Of a stretch of 64,000 bases of DNA, positions 1 through 8,826 are shown piece after piece (the first letter of the stretch is position 1; every line of letters starts with the position of its first letter). The stretch is taken from positions 62,001 to 126,000 of the forward strand of contig CAVYUQ010000014.1 of the NCBI GenBank assembly GCA_963771715.1, read 5' to 3'. This DNA is from JACVRW01 sp963771715. Its GTDB lineage: Bacteria; Actinomycetota; Thermoleophilia; Solirubrobacterales; Thermoleophilaceae. Both the position numbers and the translations under genes were made by a program. Under the pieces are notes generated by a model. The model had not been told where the DNA came from. It did not search any database and saw only the letters and a list, made by a program, of their open reading frames with translations.

Positions 1-501
1 GTGAACCACCTCGTCGAGGTGGACTTCAAGGACTTCCCGGACTTCATCGACTCGCTCGGCGGAGTCACGGTGAACAACAAGTCGCGGATCTGCTCCCCGC
101 CGTTCGACAACTTCTGGAAGGGGCTCCACTTCAGGAAGGGCGAGATCGAGCTCGACGGGCGGCGCGCGCTCGGCTACGCGCGGGTGCGCAAGAACAGCTG
201 TGCGCCCGCCGAGGACGACCGCGACCGCGCGGCCCGCCAGCAGCAGGTGCTGAGCGCGATCGGCTCGCAGGTGAAATCGCCGAGCACGTTCTTCCGGCTG
301 CCCTGGGTGAGCTGGAACGCGCCGCGCACGCTGCGGACGGACATGAACGGCTTCCAGCTCATGATGCTCTTCGCGGACATGGCCACCGGCACCTCCGACG
401 ACACCGAGGTGCTCGAGGCCACGTGCTGCCGCGGGAGCAACCTGTTCGTCTCCGAGGGCGCGAAGCAGGATGCGGTGCGGAAGCTGGTGGAGGGCGACTG
501 A
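1..501 (+). CDS. LytR-CpsA-Psr (LCP) family protein, C-terminal part
   Basis: The gene enters from the left edge, so the first codon in the window is not its start. LCP proteins are membrane-anchored enzymes that transfer lipid-linked glycopolymers onto peptidoglycan outside the cell. The visible part is the second half of the LCP domain: the LGGV strand, the block LDGRRALGYARVRKN and the Arg-rich DRDRAARQQQVLSAI segment, which in the family contacts the polyprenyl-pyrophosphate. About 60 residues follow the domain, with no LytR_C domain. The stop is 4 bases from the converging fmdB-like gene. The family call is firm; the glycopolymer substrate cannot be told. Confidence 0.88.
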   Translation: MNHLVEVDFKDFPDFIDSLGGVTVNNKSRICSPPFDNFWKGLHFRKGEIELDGRRALGYARVRKNSCAPAEDDRDRAARQQQVLSAIGSQVKSPSTFFRLPWVSWNAPRTLRTDMNGFQLMMLFADMATGTSDDTEVLEATCCRGSNLFVSEGAKQDAVRKLVEGD

Positions 502-505
502 GGAG

Positions 506-826
506 CTAGTCCGAGCTCGACGAGCTTTTCGCGGAGCCCGAATCCTTCTTCTTCGAGGAGGAGCCGGACGAGTCGGATTTCGACGAACTGTCCGAAGACG
601 AGCCGTCGGAGGAGGAGCCCTCGGAGGAAGCGCTCGCCGCGCCCGACTTCTTCTTGCCGTAGTCGGTGTTGTAGAAGCCGGAGCCCTTGAAGTGCACGGC
701 GACCGGGTGGAAGACGCGTTGGACGGGCGTTCCGTGCTCGTCGCAGACGGTGAGCGGGTCGTCGGTCATGCGCTGCATCACCTCGAACGTATGGCCTCGC
801 TCGCAGCGATACTCGTAAATCGGCAT
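506..826 (-). CDS. FmdB-type zinc-ribbon protein with Ser/Lys-rich tail
   Basis: The first 45 residues match the FmdB/CxxC_CxxC_SSSS family: MPIYEYRC, then HTFEVMQRM and DPLT before the second metal pair. The usual C-x2-C pairs appear here as C8-x3-H12 and C28-x2-H31, so zinc, if bound, would be held by two Cys and two His. After the GSGFYNTDY motif the protein is almost pure Ser, Asp, Lys and Gly for about 50 residues, probably disordered. The biochemical role of the family is not settled. The start codon lies inside a CIRCE-like inverted repeat, and a TATACT hexamer 9 bases upstream suggests a leaderless transcript under heat-shock control. Confidence 0.82.
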   Translation of the reverse strand: MPIYEYRCERGHTFEVMQRMTDDPLTVCDEHGTPVQRVFHPVAVHFKGSGFYNTDYGKKKSGAASASSEGSSSDGSSSDSSSKSDSSGSSSKKKDSGSAKSSSSSD

Positions 827-850
827 GGCACTCTCAGTATAGGAGTGCCA
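826..850 (-). promoter_or_regulatory. CIRCE-like HrcA operator overlapping the fmdB-type start
   Basis: A perfect 8-base inverted repeat, TGGCACTC and GAGTGCCA, is separated by exactly 9 bases. The HrcA operator consensus is TTAGCACTC-N9-GAGTGCTAA, so the inner GCACTC/GAGTGC core and the spacing match fully. On the minus strand the second arm runs into the ATG of the zinc-ribbon gene, and the spacer contains TATACT, a good -10 hexamer; TGACGG lies 18 bases further upstream as a possible -35. HrcA binding is inferred. Confidence 0.6.
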
Positions 851-1124
851 GAAACCGCGCCGTCAGGCGGACCGGGGCGGCTTCGGGCTCTCGAGGTCCT
901 CGAGAAGCGACACGCGCATCGCGTGCCAGACCACCCAGGCCGTCAGGTGTGTGATGGGACGAAGGGCCGTTCCGACCATCCACGCGAAAGTACCCCAACC
1001 CTGAACAAATGGTCACATTGTGTTCACATGAAGTCGCGGAAACTCCGGCCTGTTTGCCGCGGCCGGGCGAGGCCCGCGGCCGCTGCCGCGGGCGCGGCTG
1101 GTCGCGTAGGTAGCCTGCTCGGCC

Positions 1125-2489
1125 GTGGCTTCGCCCGTGACCATGGACAAGGTCGTTGCGCTCTGCAAGCGGCGCGGCCTGATCTTCCCCGCCTCGGAGA
1201 TCTACGGCGGGATCGCGAACACGTACGACTACGGCCACTACGGCGTCCTGCTGAAGAACAACGTGATCGGCGCCTGGTGGAAGGCGATGATCCAGGAGCG
1301 CGACGACATCGTGGCGCTCGACTCGGCGATCATCCAGCACCCGCGCACGTGGGAGGCGTCGGGTCACCTGGCCGGCTTCAGCGACCCACTGGTCGAGTGC
1401 CGGACCTGCAACCTGCGGTTCAGGGCGGATCACCTGGCTGAGCTCGAGGCCGGCACCGCGGAGCATCCAGAGCTGCGCTGTGGGCGGAAGCCATCGCGAT
1501 ATCCGGGGCACACCGAGGAGTGCCAGCTGACCGAGGCGCGCGAGTTCAACCTGATGTTCGAGACCTCGATCGGGCCGGTGAAGGACGCCGGCTCGACCGT
1601 GTACCTCAGGCCCGAGACCGCCCAGGGCATCTTCCTCGCCTTCAAGACCACGCTCCAGTACGCGCGCAAGAAGCCGCCGTTCGGGATCGCGCAGGTCGGC
1701 AAGTCGTTCCGCAACGAGATCACCCCCGGCAACTTCGTCTTCCGGACGCTCGAGTTCGAGCAGATGGAGATGGAGTTCTTCGTGCCGCCCGCGGAGGCCG
1801 AGCAGTGGTACGAGCACTGGATGCAGGCCCGCATGGACTGGTACGTGAAGCTCGGGATCGACCGCGAGGCGCTGCGGCTGCGCGCCCACGACGCGGACGA
1901 GCTCTCGCACTACTCGAGCGCGACGAGCGACATCGAGTACCTCTACCCGATCGGCTGGTCCGAGCTCGAGGGCATCGCCAACCGGGGCGACTTCGACCTC
2001 ACCCAGCACGCCGAGTTCTCCGGCACCAAGCTCGAGTACGTGGACACGGCGACCGGCGAGCGCTACGTGCCGCACGTGATCGAGCCGGCGGCCGGCGTGG
2101 GCCGCACGGTGCTCGCCCTGCTCTGCGACGCCTACGACGAGGACGACATCGGCGGCGAGCAGCGCACCGTGCTGCGCCTGGCCGCCCACATCGCGCCGAT
2201 CAAGGTGGCGGTGCTGCCGCTCGTGAACAAGGACGGCCAGCCGGAGAAGGCCCGCGCCATCTACGAGCAGCTGCGCGGGCTGTGGCCGACCGAGTACGAC
2301 ACCGGCGGCTCGATCGGCAAGCGCTACCGCCGCCAGGACGAGATCGGCACGCCGTTCGGCGTGACCGTGGACCACCAGACGATGGAGGACGACACCGTCA
2401 CGCTGCGCGACCGCGACACGCTCGAGCAGGAGCGCATCGCGGTGCCCGAGCTAGCGGCCGAGATCGAGCGCCGGCTCGCGGCGGCCTGA
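1125..2489 (+). CDS. glyS: Glycyl-tRNA synthetase, homodimeric type
   Basis: Class II synthetase that charges tRNA-Gly in the cytoplasm; 454 residues, normal for the alpha2 bacterial/eukaryotic-like form. The start of the fold is CKRRGLIFPASEIYGG. Motif 2 (FRNEITPGNFVFRTLEF) lies near residue 196 and motif 3 (GVGRTVLALL) near 323, followed by the anticodon-binding domain with HIAPIKVAVLPL. The GTG at 1125 gives MASPVTMDKVV; the ATG at 1143 is an equally good start. About 270 bases upstream hold no gene, so it probably has its own promoter. Its 3' end is overlapped by the converging MMPL gene. Confidence 0.96.
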   Translation: MASPVTMDKVVALCKRRGLIFPASEIYGGIANTYDYGHYGVLLKNNVIGAWWKAMIQERDDIVALDSAIIQHPRTWEASGHLAGFSDPLVECRTCNLRFRADHLAELEAGTAEHPELRCGRKPSRYPGHTEECQLTEAREFNLMFETSIGPVKDAGSTVYLRPETAQGIFLAFKTTLQYARKKPPFGIAQVGKSFRNEITPGNFVFRTLEFEQMEMEFFVPPAEAEQWYEHWMQARMDWYVKLGIDREALRLRAHDADELSHYSSATSDIEYLYPIGWSELEGIANRGDFDLTQHAEFSGTKLEYVDTATGERYVPHVIEPAAGVGRTVLALLCDAYDEDDIGGEQRTVLRLAAHIAPIKVAVLPLVNKDGQPEKARAIYEQLRGLWPTEYDTGGSIGKRYRRQDEIGTPFGVTVDHQTMEDDTVTLRDRDTLEQERIAVPELAAEIERRLAAA

Positions 2490-4694
2490 GCCGGCCTCGA
2501 AGCCCGCGTGCGGCAGCACGCGCTCGAGCCGCCGGGGCAGCCACCAGTTCCAGCGGCCCATGATCTCCATGGTGGCCGGCACCAGGATCAGCCGGACCAG
2601 CGTTGCGTCGAGCGCGATCGCCACCGACATGCCCACGCCGATCTCCTTGATCGACGGCGTGCCGGTGCCGGCGAAGACCCCGAACACGGCGACCATGATC
2701 AGCGCCGCGCTCGAGATCGTCCCCGCGCTGGCCCGCAGCCCCTGGGCGACCGCGCTCCCGGTGTCTCCGGTGGCCTCGTAGCGCTCGCGGATCCGCGACA
2801 GCAGGAAGACCTCGTAGTCCATCGACAGCCCGAAGACGATCGCGAGCAGGAACGGCGGCGTCATGGCGTTCACGTAGCCGAGCGAGTCGAACCCCAGCAG
2901 GCTGTCGAACCAGCCGTACTGGAACACCATCACCAGCACGCCGTAGGCGGCGGCCACGGAGAGCAGGTTCATCACGACCGCCTTCAGCGGCAGCAGCACC
3001 GAGCGCAGCAGCACGAACAGCACCAGGTAGCTGAACACCAGGACGAACAGGAGGATCTTCCACATCGACCCTGAGACGAGGTCGATGAAGTCCTTGTTGA
3101 ACGCGGTCGCGCCGCCCACCTGGACCTCGGCCACGCCGTCGAGCGGGCCGGCGTCCGCGCGCAGGCGCTCCACGAGCGCCTCGGCCTGCGGGCTCTCCGG
3201 ATCGTGCCGCGGCGCCACCGTGATCAGCGCCGCGCGGCCGTCGCGCGACGGCTGCGGGCGGCTCACCTGCTGCACCTCCGGATCCCGCCGGAGCTCGGAC
3301 GCGTAGGAGCTGAGCGCCGCGCGGTTCTCGGGATCGCTCGTGCGCCCGTCGCGCAGCTCGGCGATCACCTGCGCGGGGCCGGTGGCGCCGGGCCGGCCTT
3401 CTGGGCGGCCAGCTCGGCGCCCACGCGTGTCTCGTGGTCCTCCGGGAACTGGCGCAGCGCGCCGTTGCCGAAGTCGAGCGACAGAGCGGGGATGGCGAGC
3501 GCGAGCAGCACCGCGGCCGTGGCGAGGGCCGAGACCCACGGGCGCCGCGTGACGGCGCTCGGTCCAGCGCTCCCAGAAGCCGACCTTGCGCCGCTCGTCG
3601 GATGTCGAGCCCGGGCGCCGCCGCCGCGTGCGCACCAGTCGCACCAGCAGTGAGCCGACCACCGCGATCCGCCCGCGCGCGTAGGCGCGGCGGCCGAGCA
3701 GGCTCATCAGCACCGGCAGCAGCGTGACCGCCGCCAGGATCGAGACCGCCACCACGATGATCGCGCCCATCGCCATCGAGCGGATCGTGGTCGAGTCGAC
3801 CAGGTAGAGCCCCGCCAGCGAGAGCATCACGGTGATGCCCGAGAAGGCGACCGCGAGACCCGAGGTGCGCAGCGCGACCCGGCGCGCCTCCACGCGCTCG
3901 GCACCGGCGCGGATCTCCTCGCGGTAGCGGGCCAGCACGAACAGCGAGTAGTCCACCGCCACGCCGATCCCGATCATCGAGGCGATGTTGGTCACGAACA
4001 CCGACATCGGGGTGGCCTGCGAGAGGAAGTAGATGGCGGCGCCGGTGATCGCCACGCTGGCGAACCCGAGCATGAGCGGGAGCGCCGCCGCGGCGAGCGA
4101 GCCGAAGACGGCGAGCAGGATCAGCAGCACGACGGGGAACCCGATCGTCTCCGCGCTCTCGAGATCCTCCTTCGTCAGGTCCTGCATGCCGGCCCACAGC
4201 GCCTGCTGGCCGACCAGGTGCGGCTCGACGCCGCCGCGCGGCCTGCGTGCCCAGCTCGTCGCGGAAGTCGACCGCGAGGTCCGCCGTCTGATTCCTGTCG
4301 CCCTCCACGGCGAGCGGCACGACCGTGATCGACGCCGTGGCGGCGTCGCGCTTCGCCTCGGCTTCGGCCTTGGATGCGACCTCGGCGTGGGGCAGGCGAT
4401 CCGCGATCCGCGACGACGCGGTCGACTCGGCGCGCACGCCGGCGGCGCTCGCGCCCTGCGCGGCGCGCGAGCACGACGGCGAGGTTGTCGCGCTGGGCGC
4501 CCTCGAAGCGCGTCGACGTTCTCGTCGACCACCTGCGACTGCGAGCCGGGCACCTCGAAGCCGCCGCTGGTGAGGTGCTCGGTCTGCTGTGCCGCGAAGG
4601 GCAGCGCCGCCGCCAGCACGAGCAGCCAGGCAGCGAGCACCAGCCAGCGACGCCGCTCGAGGAAGGCGGCAAGTCTGTCCATCCCTGCCTGCAT
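2451..4694 (-). CDS. MMPL family transporter, interrupted by about five frameshifts
   Basis: RND-superfamily export protein of the MMPL type, which moves lipids or drugs across the inner membrane using the proton gradient. The N-terminal helix (WLVLAAWLLVLAAALPF), two six-helix membrane blocks and the signatures GIGVAVDYSLFVLARYREE and IVFGLSMDYEVFLLSRIRE are present in one frame. The extracytoplasmic loops are readable only after frame changes near 4507, 4465, 4237, 3555 and 3390, after which the expected sequences (QRDNLAVVLA, AVDFRDELG, LSLDFGNGALRQFPEDHETR) appear. This looks like base-calling error or a recent pseudogene. The adjacent TetR gene and the operator-like repeat between them suggest regulated efflux. 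The end overlaps glyS by 39 bases. Confidence 0.85.
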   Translation of the reverse strand: MQAGMDRLAAFLERRRWLVLAAWLLVLAAALPFAAQQTEHLTSGGFEVPGSQSQVVDENVDALRGRPARQPRRRARAPRRARAPPACAPSRPRRRGSRIACPTPRSHPRPKPRRSATPPRRRSRSCRSPWRATGIRRRTSRSTSATSWARRPRGGVEPHLVGQQALWAGMQDLTKEDLESAETIGFPVVLLILLAVFGSLAAAALPLMLGFASVAITGAAIYFLSQATPMSVFVTNIASMIGIGVAVDYSLFVLARYREEIRAGAERVEARRVALRTSGLAVAFSGITVMLSLAGLYLVDSTTIRSMAMGAIIVVAVSILAAVTLLPVLMSLLGRRAYARGRIAVVGSLLVRLVRTRRRRPGSTSDERRKVGFWERWTERRHAAPVGLGPRHGRGAARARHPRSVARLRQRRAAPVPGGPRDTRGRRAGRPEGRPGATGPAQVIAELRDGRTSDPENRAALSSYASELRRDPEVQQVSRPQPSRDGRAALITVAPRHDPESPQAEALVERLRADAGPLDGVAEVQVGGATAFNKDFIDLVSGSMWKILLFVLVFSYLVLFVLLRSVLLPLKAVVMNLLSVAAAYGVLVMVFQYGWFDSLLGFDSLGYVNAMTPPFLLAIVFGLSMDYEVFLLSRIRERYEATGDTGSAVAQGLRASAGTISSAALIMVAVFGVFAGTGTPSIKEIGVGMSVAIALDATLVRLILVPATMEIMGRWNWWLPRRLERVLPHAGFEAGSGRREPALDLGR

Positions 4695-4727
4695 CTCGAC
4701 TAATCCTTCCCGGATCAGCCGCCTTGG

Positions 4728-4745
4728 GTGTGACTCAGGTCACAC
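4728..4745. promoter_or_regulatory. Inverted repeat between tetR and MMPL genes, possible TetR operator
   Basis: GTGTGA-CTCAGG-TCACAC is a perfect 6-base inverted repeat with a 6-base spacer. It lies 34 bases upstream of the MMPL start and overlaps the tetR stop. Its size and position fit a TetR-family dimer site controlling the downstream transporter. Binding is inferred from symmetry only. Confidence 0.4.
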
Positions 4746-5357
4746 TTCGCCGAGCAGGCGGCGGGCGGTGGCCACGCCGAGGTCGAACGCGGCCTGCTGG
4801 TCCCAGTCCGGGTCGGCCAGGACCTGGATGCCGAAGCCGTCGCCGAGCGAGAACAGGATCGAGGCCACGGCCTCCGGGTCCGCCTGGAGGCGAATCACGC
4901 CCTCGCGCTCCTTGGTGCGGAGCCATCCGGCCAGCCGCTCGCGCCACTGCCTGTAGAGCTCGGCAAGCTCGGCGCGGATCTCCTCCGAGTGGCGCGAGGC
5001 GCTCAGCATCTCGTAGATCACGGCCTGGCCGCCGGCGTCGTCCTCCAGGAACTCCTCGAGGCCCACCACGAGCGCGTCGAGGATCTCGTCCACGCTCTGC
5101 GCCTTCGCGAGGCGCTCGTCCATGTTGCGGTTGCGCACGTCGCAGTCGTGGCGGACCACCTCGACGAGCAGCCGCTCCTTCGAGCCGAAGTAGTAGTGCA
5201 GGAGCCCGCGCGAGACGCCCGCCTCGCGCGCCACGTGGTCGAAGGTCGAGCCCGCCGCGCCGCGCTTGCCGACGCTGGCGCGCATCGCCGCGATGATGCG
5301 CTGGGCCTTGTCGCCCTCGAGCGTGCGCGGGCCGTCCGTGCTGGTCGCAGCCTCCAT
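4740..5357 (-). CDS. TetR/AcrR family transcriptional repressor
   Basis: 205 residues, a standard TetR size. The N-terminal helix-turn-helix is clear at about residues 35-65 (STFDHVAREAGVSRGLLHYYF, then GSKERLL), followed by an all-helical ligand-binding domain with no recognisable specificity. It is transcribed toward the MMPL gene, 45 bases away, so the two probably form one unit with the repressor sensing a transported substrate. The upstream gap carries no obvious second copy of the GTGTGA repeat. Confidence 0.92.
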   Translation of the reverse strand: MEAATSTDGPRTLEGDKAQRIIAAMRASVGKRGAAGSTFDHVAREAGVSRGLLHYYFGSKERLLVEVVRHDCDVRNRNMDERLAKAQSVDEILDALVVGLEEFLEDDAGGQAVIYEMLSASRHSEEIRAELAELYRQWRERLAGWLRTKEREGVIRLQADPEAVASILFSLGDGFGIQVLADPDWDQQAAFDLGVATARRLLGEV

Positions 5358-5428
5358 CCCGCCGGGATCTTAGTTGGCCAGCCAGTCAGGCGACGCCTGC
5401 GCCGACCGCCGGCGCCAACCGGCAACGA

Positions 5429-5452
5429 AAAGGGCGCCCGCAGGCGCCCTTT
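5429..5452 (-). terminator. Rho-independent terminator after the lon operon
   Basis: A perfect 10-base stem (AAAGGGCGCC / GGCGCCCTTT) with a 4-base loop. On the minus strand it is followed by a T run (TTTTCGTT), so it ends transcription of the 154-residue membrane-protein gene that stops at 5476. Confidence 0.85.
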
Positions 5453-5475
5453 CCAAAGCTCGGGTTGGGACCGCT

Positions 5476-5940
5476 CTAGGAGGTTCCCACCGGTTCGCTC
5501 GTGCTGCTTGGCTCCGGGGTGGTGCTCCCGGTGTACTCGAACTCCTCCTCGGCACCGAAGAGCGCGTCGAGCACCTTCTTGCGAAGGCCCTCGCTCGTGG
5601 CGAGCGCAATGCCCCCGCCGATGAGTGCAATCAGAAGCAGCCGGCCCTTGCCGCGCTTCTTCTTCTTGCCGTTGCGCAGCGAGTCAGCGGCGTCCTTGAG
5701 GGACGTCGCCGCGTCGCGGAGCTCGCGCTGCACCTTCTTGTCCTCCGTGACGGCCTTGACCGGACCCTTGCCGTTCGACATGCGCGTGTAAGCCTTGCGC
5801 GCGGATTCGAACGCGTTCCGGAGGTTGTCGCGCAGCTCCTCGTCCTCGACGAGCCGCTGCACGTACGTGTTCGAGCGGACCGCCTTGCCGGCGGCGTACG
5901 CTCCGGCTCCGGCCTTTGCGGCCTTTTTCTTTGCTGCCAT
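5476..5940 (-). CDS. Small membrane-anchored protein of unknown function
   Basis: 154 residues. The N-terminus is Lys/Ala-rich (MAAKKKAAKAGAGAYAAGKA), the middle is helical and highly charged (residues 25-95, possible coiled coil), and a single hydrophobic segment (GRLLLIALIGGGIALATSEG) lies near residue 100. A short acidic, Thr/Ser/Pro-rich tail follows. No family is recognised. It lies 33 bases after lon and before a strong terminator, so it is probably the last gene of the lon operon. Confidence 0.75.
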   Translation of the reverse strand: MAAKKKAAKAGAGAYAAGKAVRSNTYVQRLVEDEELRDNLRNAFESARKAYTRMSNGKGPVKAVTEDKKVQRELRDAATSLKDAADSLRNGKKKKRGKGRLLLIALIGGGIALATSEGLRKKVLDALFGAEEEFEYTGSTTPEPSSTSEPVGTS

Positions 5941-5973
5941 TGCTCTCCTCGATCCGCTTGCTAGCAGGGCACT

Positions 5974-8385
5974 CTACCCGGGTTGGGCGGCCCGCGAACG
6001 CCGCGCGCGCTTTTGGAGCGCTGCATCCAGGACCTCGTCGACGTGATCGACGAGCGTGAACTTCATCCGCTTGCGCAGGTGCTCGGGGATGTCGTCGATG
6101 TCGGGCTCGTTGCGCCGCGGCAGGATCACGCGGTTGATCCCGGCCCGCTGCGCGGCGAGCGCCTTCTCCTTGAGGCCACCGATCGGCAGCACCATGCCGG
6201 TGAGCGTGATCTCGCCCGTCATCGCGATGTCGGAGCGCACCGGCCGGCACGTCACGCGCGAGGCGATCGCGGTGGCCATCGTCACGCCCGCGCTCGGCCC
6301 GTCCTTCGGGATCGCCCCGGCGGGCACGTGTACGTGGAGGTCGTGCTCCTTGAACCACTCGGCGGAGACGTCGCCGCCGAAGTCGCCCGTCTCGGTCTTG
6401 CTCTTCACGTAGGACAGGGCGGCGGCCGCGGACTCCTTCATCACGTCGCCCAGCTGACCCGTGATCTGGAGCTTGCCGTCGCCCGGGTAGGCGATCGCCT
6501 CCACGAACAGCACGTCGCCGCCCACCGGCGTCCACGCCAGCCCGGTGGCCACGCCGGGCTCGCTCGTGCGCCGCCTCACCTCGGCGGTGAAGCGCGGCTT
6601 GCCGAGCAGGTCGGTGACCGCCTCGGGGCGGATCACGCGCTTCGAGCGCCGCGTGCCCTCGGCGAACTCGCGCGCCACCTTGCGGCAGATCGAGCCGATC
6701 TGGCGCTCGAGGTTGCGCACGCCCGCCTCGCGCGTGTAGCCGTCGATGATCACGTCGAGCGCCTGCTTGGTGAACTCGATCTTCGAGCGGCCGAGCCCGT
6801 TCAGCTCCATCTGGCGGGGCACGAGGAAGCGCTTGGCGATCTCGCGCTTCTCCTCGTGCGTGTAGCCGGACAGCTCGATCACCTCCATGCGATCGAGCAG
6901 CGCGTGCGGGATCGTGTCCACCTGGTTCGCCGTGCAGATGAAGAACACGTGCGAGAGGTCGAACGGCACGTCCAGGTAGTGGTCGCGGAAGGTCGAGTTC
7001 TGCTCCGGGTCGAGCACCTCGAGCATCGCGCTCGCGGGATCGCCGCGGAAGTCGGCGCCCATCTTGTCGATCTCGTCGATCATCAGCACCGGGTTGTTCG
7101 AGCCCGCGTCGCGCAGCGCGCGGATGATCGTCCCGGGCATCGCGCCGATGTAGGTGCGGCGGTGGCCGCGGATCTCGGACTCGTCACGCACGCCGCCCAC
7201 GGACATGCGCTCGAAGGCGCGCTCCATGGCCGCGGCGATCGAGCGGCCCAGCGACGTCTTGCCCACACCGGGCGGGCCCACGAAGCAGACGATCGAGCTG
7301 CGCGCGTCGGGCTTCAGCTTGCGGACCGCGAGGAACTCGAGGATGCGGTCCTTCACGCGCTCGATGTCGTAGTGGTCGCGGTCGAGCACGGTGCGCGCGT
7401 GCTTCAGGTCGAGGTTGTCCTCGGTCGACTTCGACCACGGCAGCGTGGCGAGCCACTCCAGGTAGGTGCGGATCACGCCGTGCTCGGCGGCCTGCGGCGG
7501 CAGGCGCTCGAAGCGGCCGAGTTCGCGCTCGGCCACCTTCCACGCGTGCTCGGGGAGGTTCGCCTCCTCCAGCAGCGTGCGCAGCTCCTGCGTCTCCGCC
7601 TCCTGCTCGTCGACCTCGCCGAGCTCCTCCTGGATCGCCCTCAGCTGCTGGCGCAGGAAGTACTCGCGCTGGCCCTTGTCCATCTCGGACTGGACCTGGG
7701 ACTGGATGCGGCTGCCGATCTCGACGAGCTCGAGCTCGCGGGCGAGGATCTCGGAGAGCAGCCGCAGCCGCTTGGTCACATTGCGCTCCTCGAGCAGGCG
7801 CTGCTTGTCCTCGGTCTTGACCCGTAGCGACGCGGCGATCATGTGCGCCAGCTCGGCGGGGTCGTCCACGTTGGCGATCGCCATCTGGAGCTCCTCGGGG
7901 AGGTACGGCAGCTCCTCGATGATCCGCGAGAACGTGGCCTGAACGTTGCGCACGAGCGCCTCGAGCTCGGGCGCTGGGATCACCTCATCCGGGGCCTCGG
8001 TGATGCGGGCCACGAGGTAGGGCTGGGTGGCCACGAACTCGCCGAGCTCGACGCGCTGGCCGCACTGGACGAGGATCCGGACCGTGCCGTCCGGCACCTT
8101 CAGCATCCGCGCCACCACGCCGACCACGCCGACGCGGTAGAGGTCGTCCGGCCCCGGCTCCTCGTTGTCCGGGTCCTTCGCGGCGACCATGACGAGCATC
8201 CGGTTGCCGCCGAGCACGTCGTTCACCAGCTTGATCGAGCGCTCCTGCCCGACGGCGAGCGGCATCATCGTGTCGGGGAACGCGACGCTGTCGCGCAGCG
8301 GGAGCACCGGCAGCGCCTCGGGGAGCGTGGCCTGGATGTCGACCTCGGCGGGCTCGCCGTTCACCGATGGCACGTGGATCGTCAT
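5974..8385 (-). CDS. lon: ATP-dependent Lon protease
   Basis: 803 residues, full length for LonA. The order is the N-terminal substrate-binding domain (LPVLPLRDSVAFPDTMMPL), a coiled middle (EYFLRQQLRAIQEELGE), the AAA+ domain with Walker A GPPGVGKTS near residue 368 and Walker B VLMIDEIDKMG, and the C-terminal protease domain with the catalytic Ser in KDGPSAG near residue 698 and Lys in GGLKEKALAA. It degrades damaged and regulatory proteins in the cytoplasm. Its start overlaps the end of hsp20 by 4 bases, so chaperone and protease are translationally coupled. Confidence 0.98.
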   Translation of the reverse strand: MTIHVPSVNGEPAEVDIQATLPEALPVLPLRDSVAFPDTMMPLAVGQERSIKLVNDVLGGNRMLVMVAAKDPDNEEPGPDDLYRVGVVGVVARMLKVPDGTVRILVQCGQRVELGEFVATQPYLVARITEAPDEVIPAPELEALVRNVQATFSRIIEELPYLPEELQMAIANVDDPAELAHMIAASLRVKTEDKQRLLEERNVTKRLRLLSEILARELELVEIGSRIQSQVQSEMDKGQREYFLRQQLRAIQEELGEVDEQEAETQELRTLLEEANLPEHAWKVAERELGRFERLPPQAAEHGVIRTYLEWLATLPWSKSTEDNLDLKHARTVLDRDHYDIERVKDRILEFLAVRKLKPDARSSIVCFVGPPGVGKTSLGRSIAAAMERAFERMSVGGVRDESEIRGHRRTYIGAMPGTIIRALRDAGSNNPVLMIDEIDKMGADFRGDPASAMLEVLDPEQNSTFRDHYLDVPFDLSHVFFICTANQVDTIPHALLDRMEVIELSGYTHEEKREIAKRFLVPRQMELNGLGRSKIEFTKQALDVIIDGYTREAGVRNLERQIGSICRKVAREFAEGTRRSKRVIRPEAVTDLLGKPRFTAEVRRRTSEPGVATGLAWTPVGGDVLFVEAIAYPGDGKLQITGQLGDVMKESAAAALSYVKSKTETGDFGGDVSAEWFKEHDLHVHVPAGAIPKDGPSAGVTMATAIASRVTCRPVRSDIAMTGEITLTGMVLPIGGLKEKALAAQRAGINRVILPRRNEPDIDDIPEHLRKRMKFTLVDHVDEVLDAALQKRARRSRAAQPG

Positions 8386-8822
8386 GGATCCGAGATCTCG
8401 ACCCGCCGGACCGACTCGTCGGGGGCGGCGAGCGGGATCTCGACCCGGAGCACGCCGTCGGCGTACGAGGCGCTGGCCTCGTCCGCCACCACGTCGGCGC
8501 CCAGCTCGACCACGCGCTTGAAGGGCCCGTTCTCGATCTCGATCTGCTGGTAGAGGCGGCCCCCGGCCTCGGCCGGGCGTCGCTCGCCCGCGATCAGCAG
8601 CTGACGCCCGCGGATCTCGAGCGCCACGTCACCGGGATCGACGGCGGCGAGGTCGACCTTCACGACCGCGCGCGGCGGGTTGTCCGTGTAATAGACGTCG
8701 ACCCTCGGCGAGAAGCCGCGCCCGCGCAGACCGGGCCGGCGCTCGAATACGTCGCCGAAGAGCTCGTCGATCTCGCGGCGCATGCGGTCGAAGTTGGCGA
8801 ACAGATCGCGCTGAGAGGTCAC
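8382..8822 (-). CDS. Small heat-shock protein, Hsp20/alpha-crystallin family
   Basis: 146 residues with a short N-terminal arm (residues 1-38), an alpha-crystallin domain from PRVDVYYTDNPPRAVVKVDL to the ADGVLRVEIPL strand, and a short C-terminal extension. Such proteins hold unfolding clients in oligomers. The gene lies between the metallo-hydrolase (4 bases upstream) and lon (4-base overlap), a holdase-protease pairing consistent with a stress operon. No HAIR operator was found nearby. Confidence 0.93.
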   Translation of the reverse strand: MTSQRDLFANFDRMRREIDELFGDVFERRPGLRGRGFSPRVDVYYTDNPPRAVVKVDLAAVDPGDVALEIRGRQLLIAGERRPAEAGGRLYQQIEIENGPFKRVVELGADVVADEASASYADGVLRVEIPLAAPDESVRRVEISDP

Positions 8823-8826
8823 GCCG

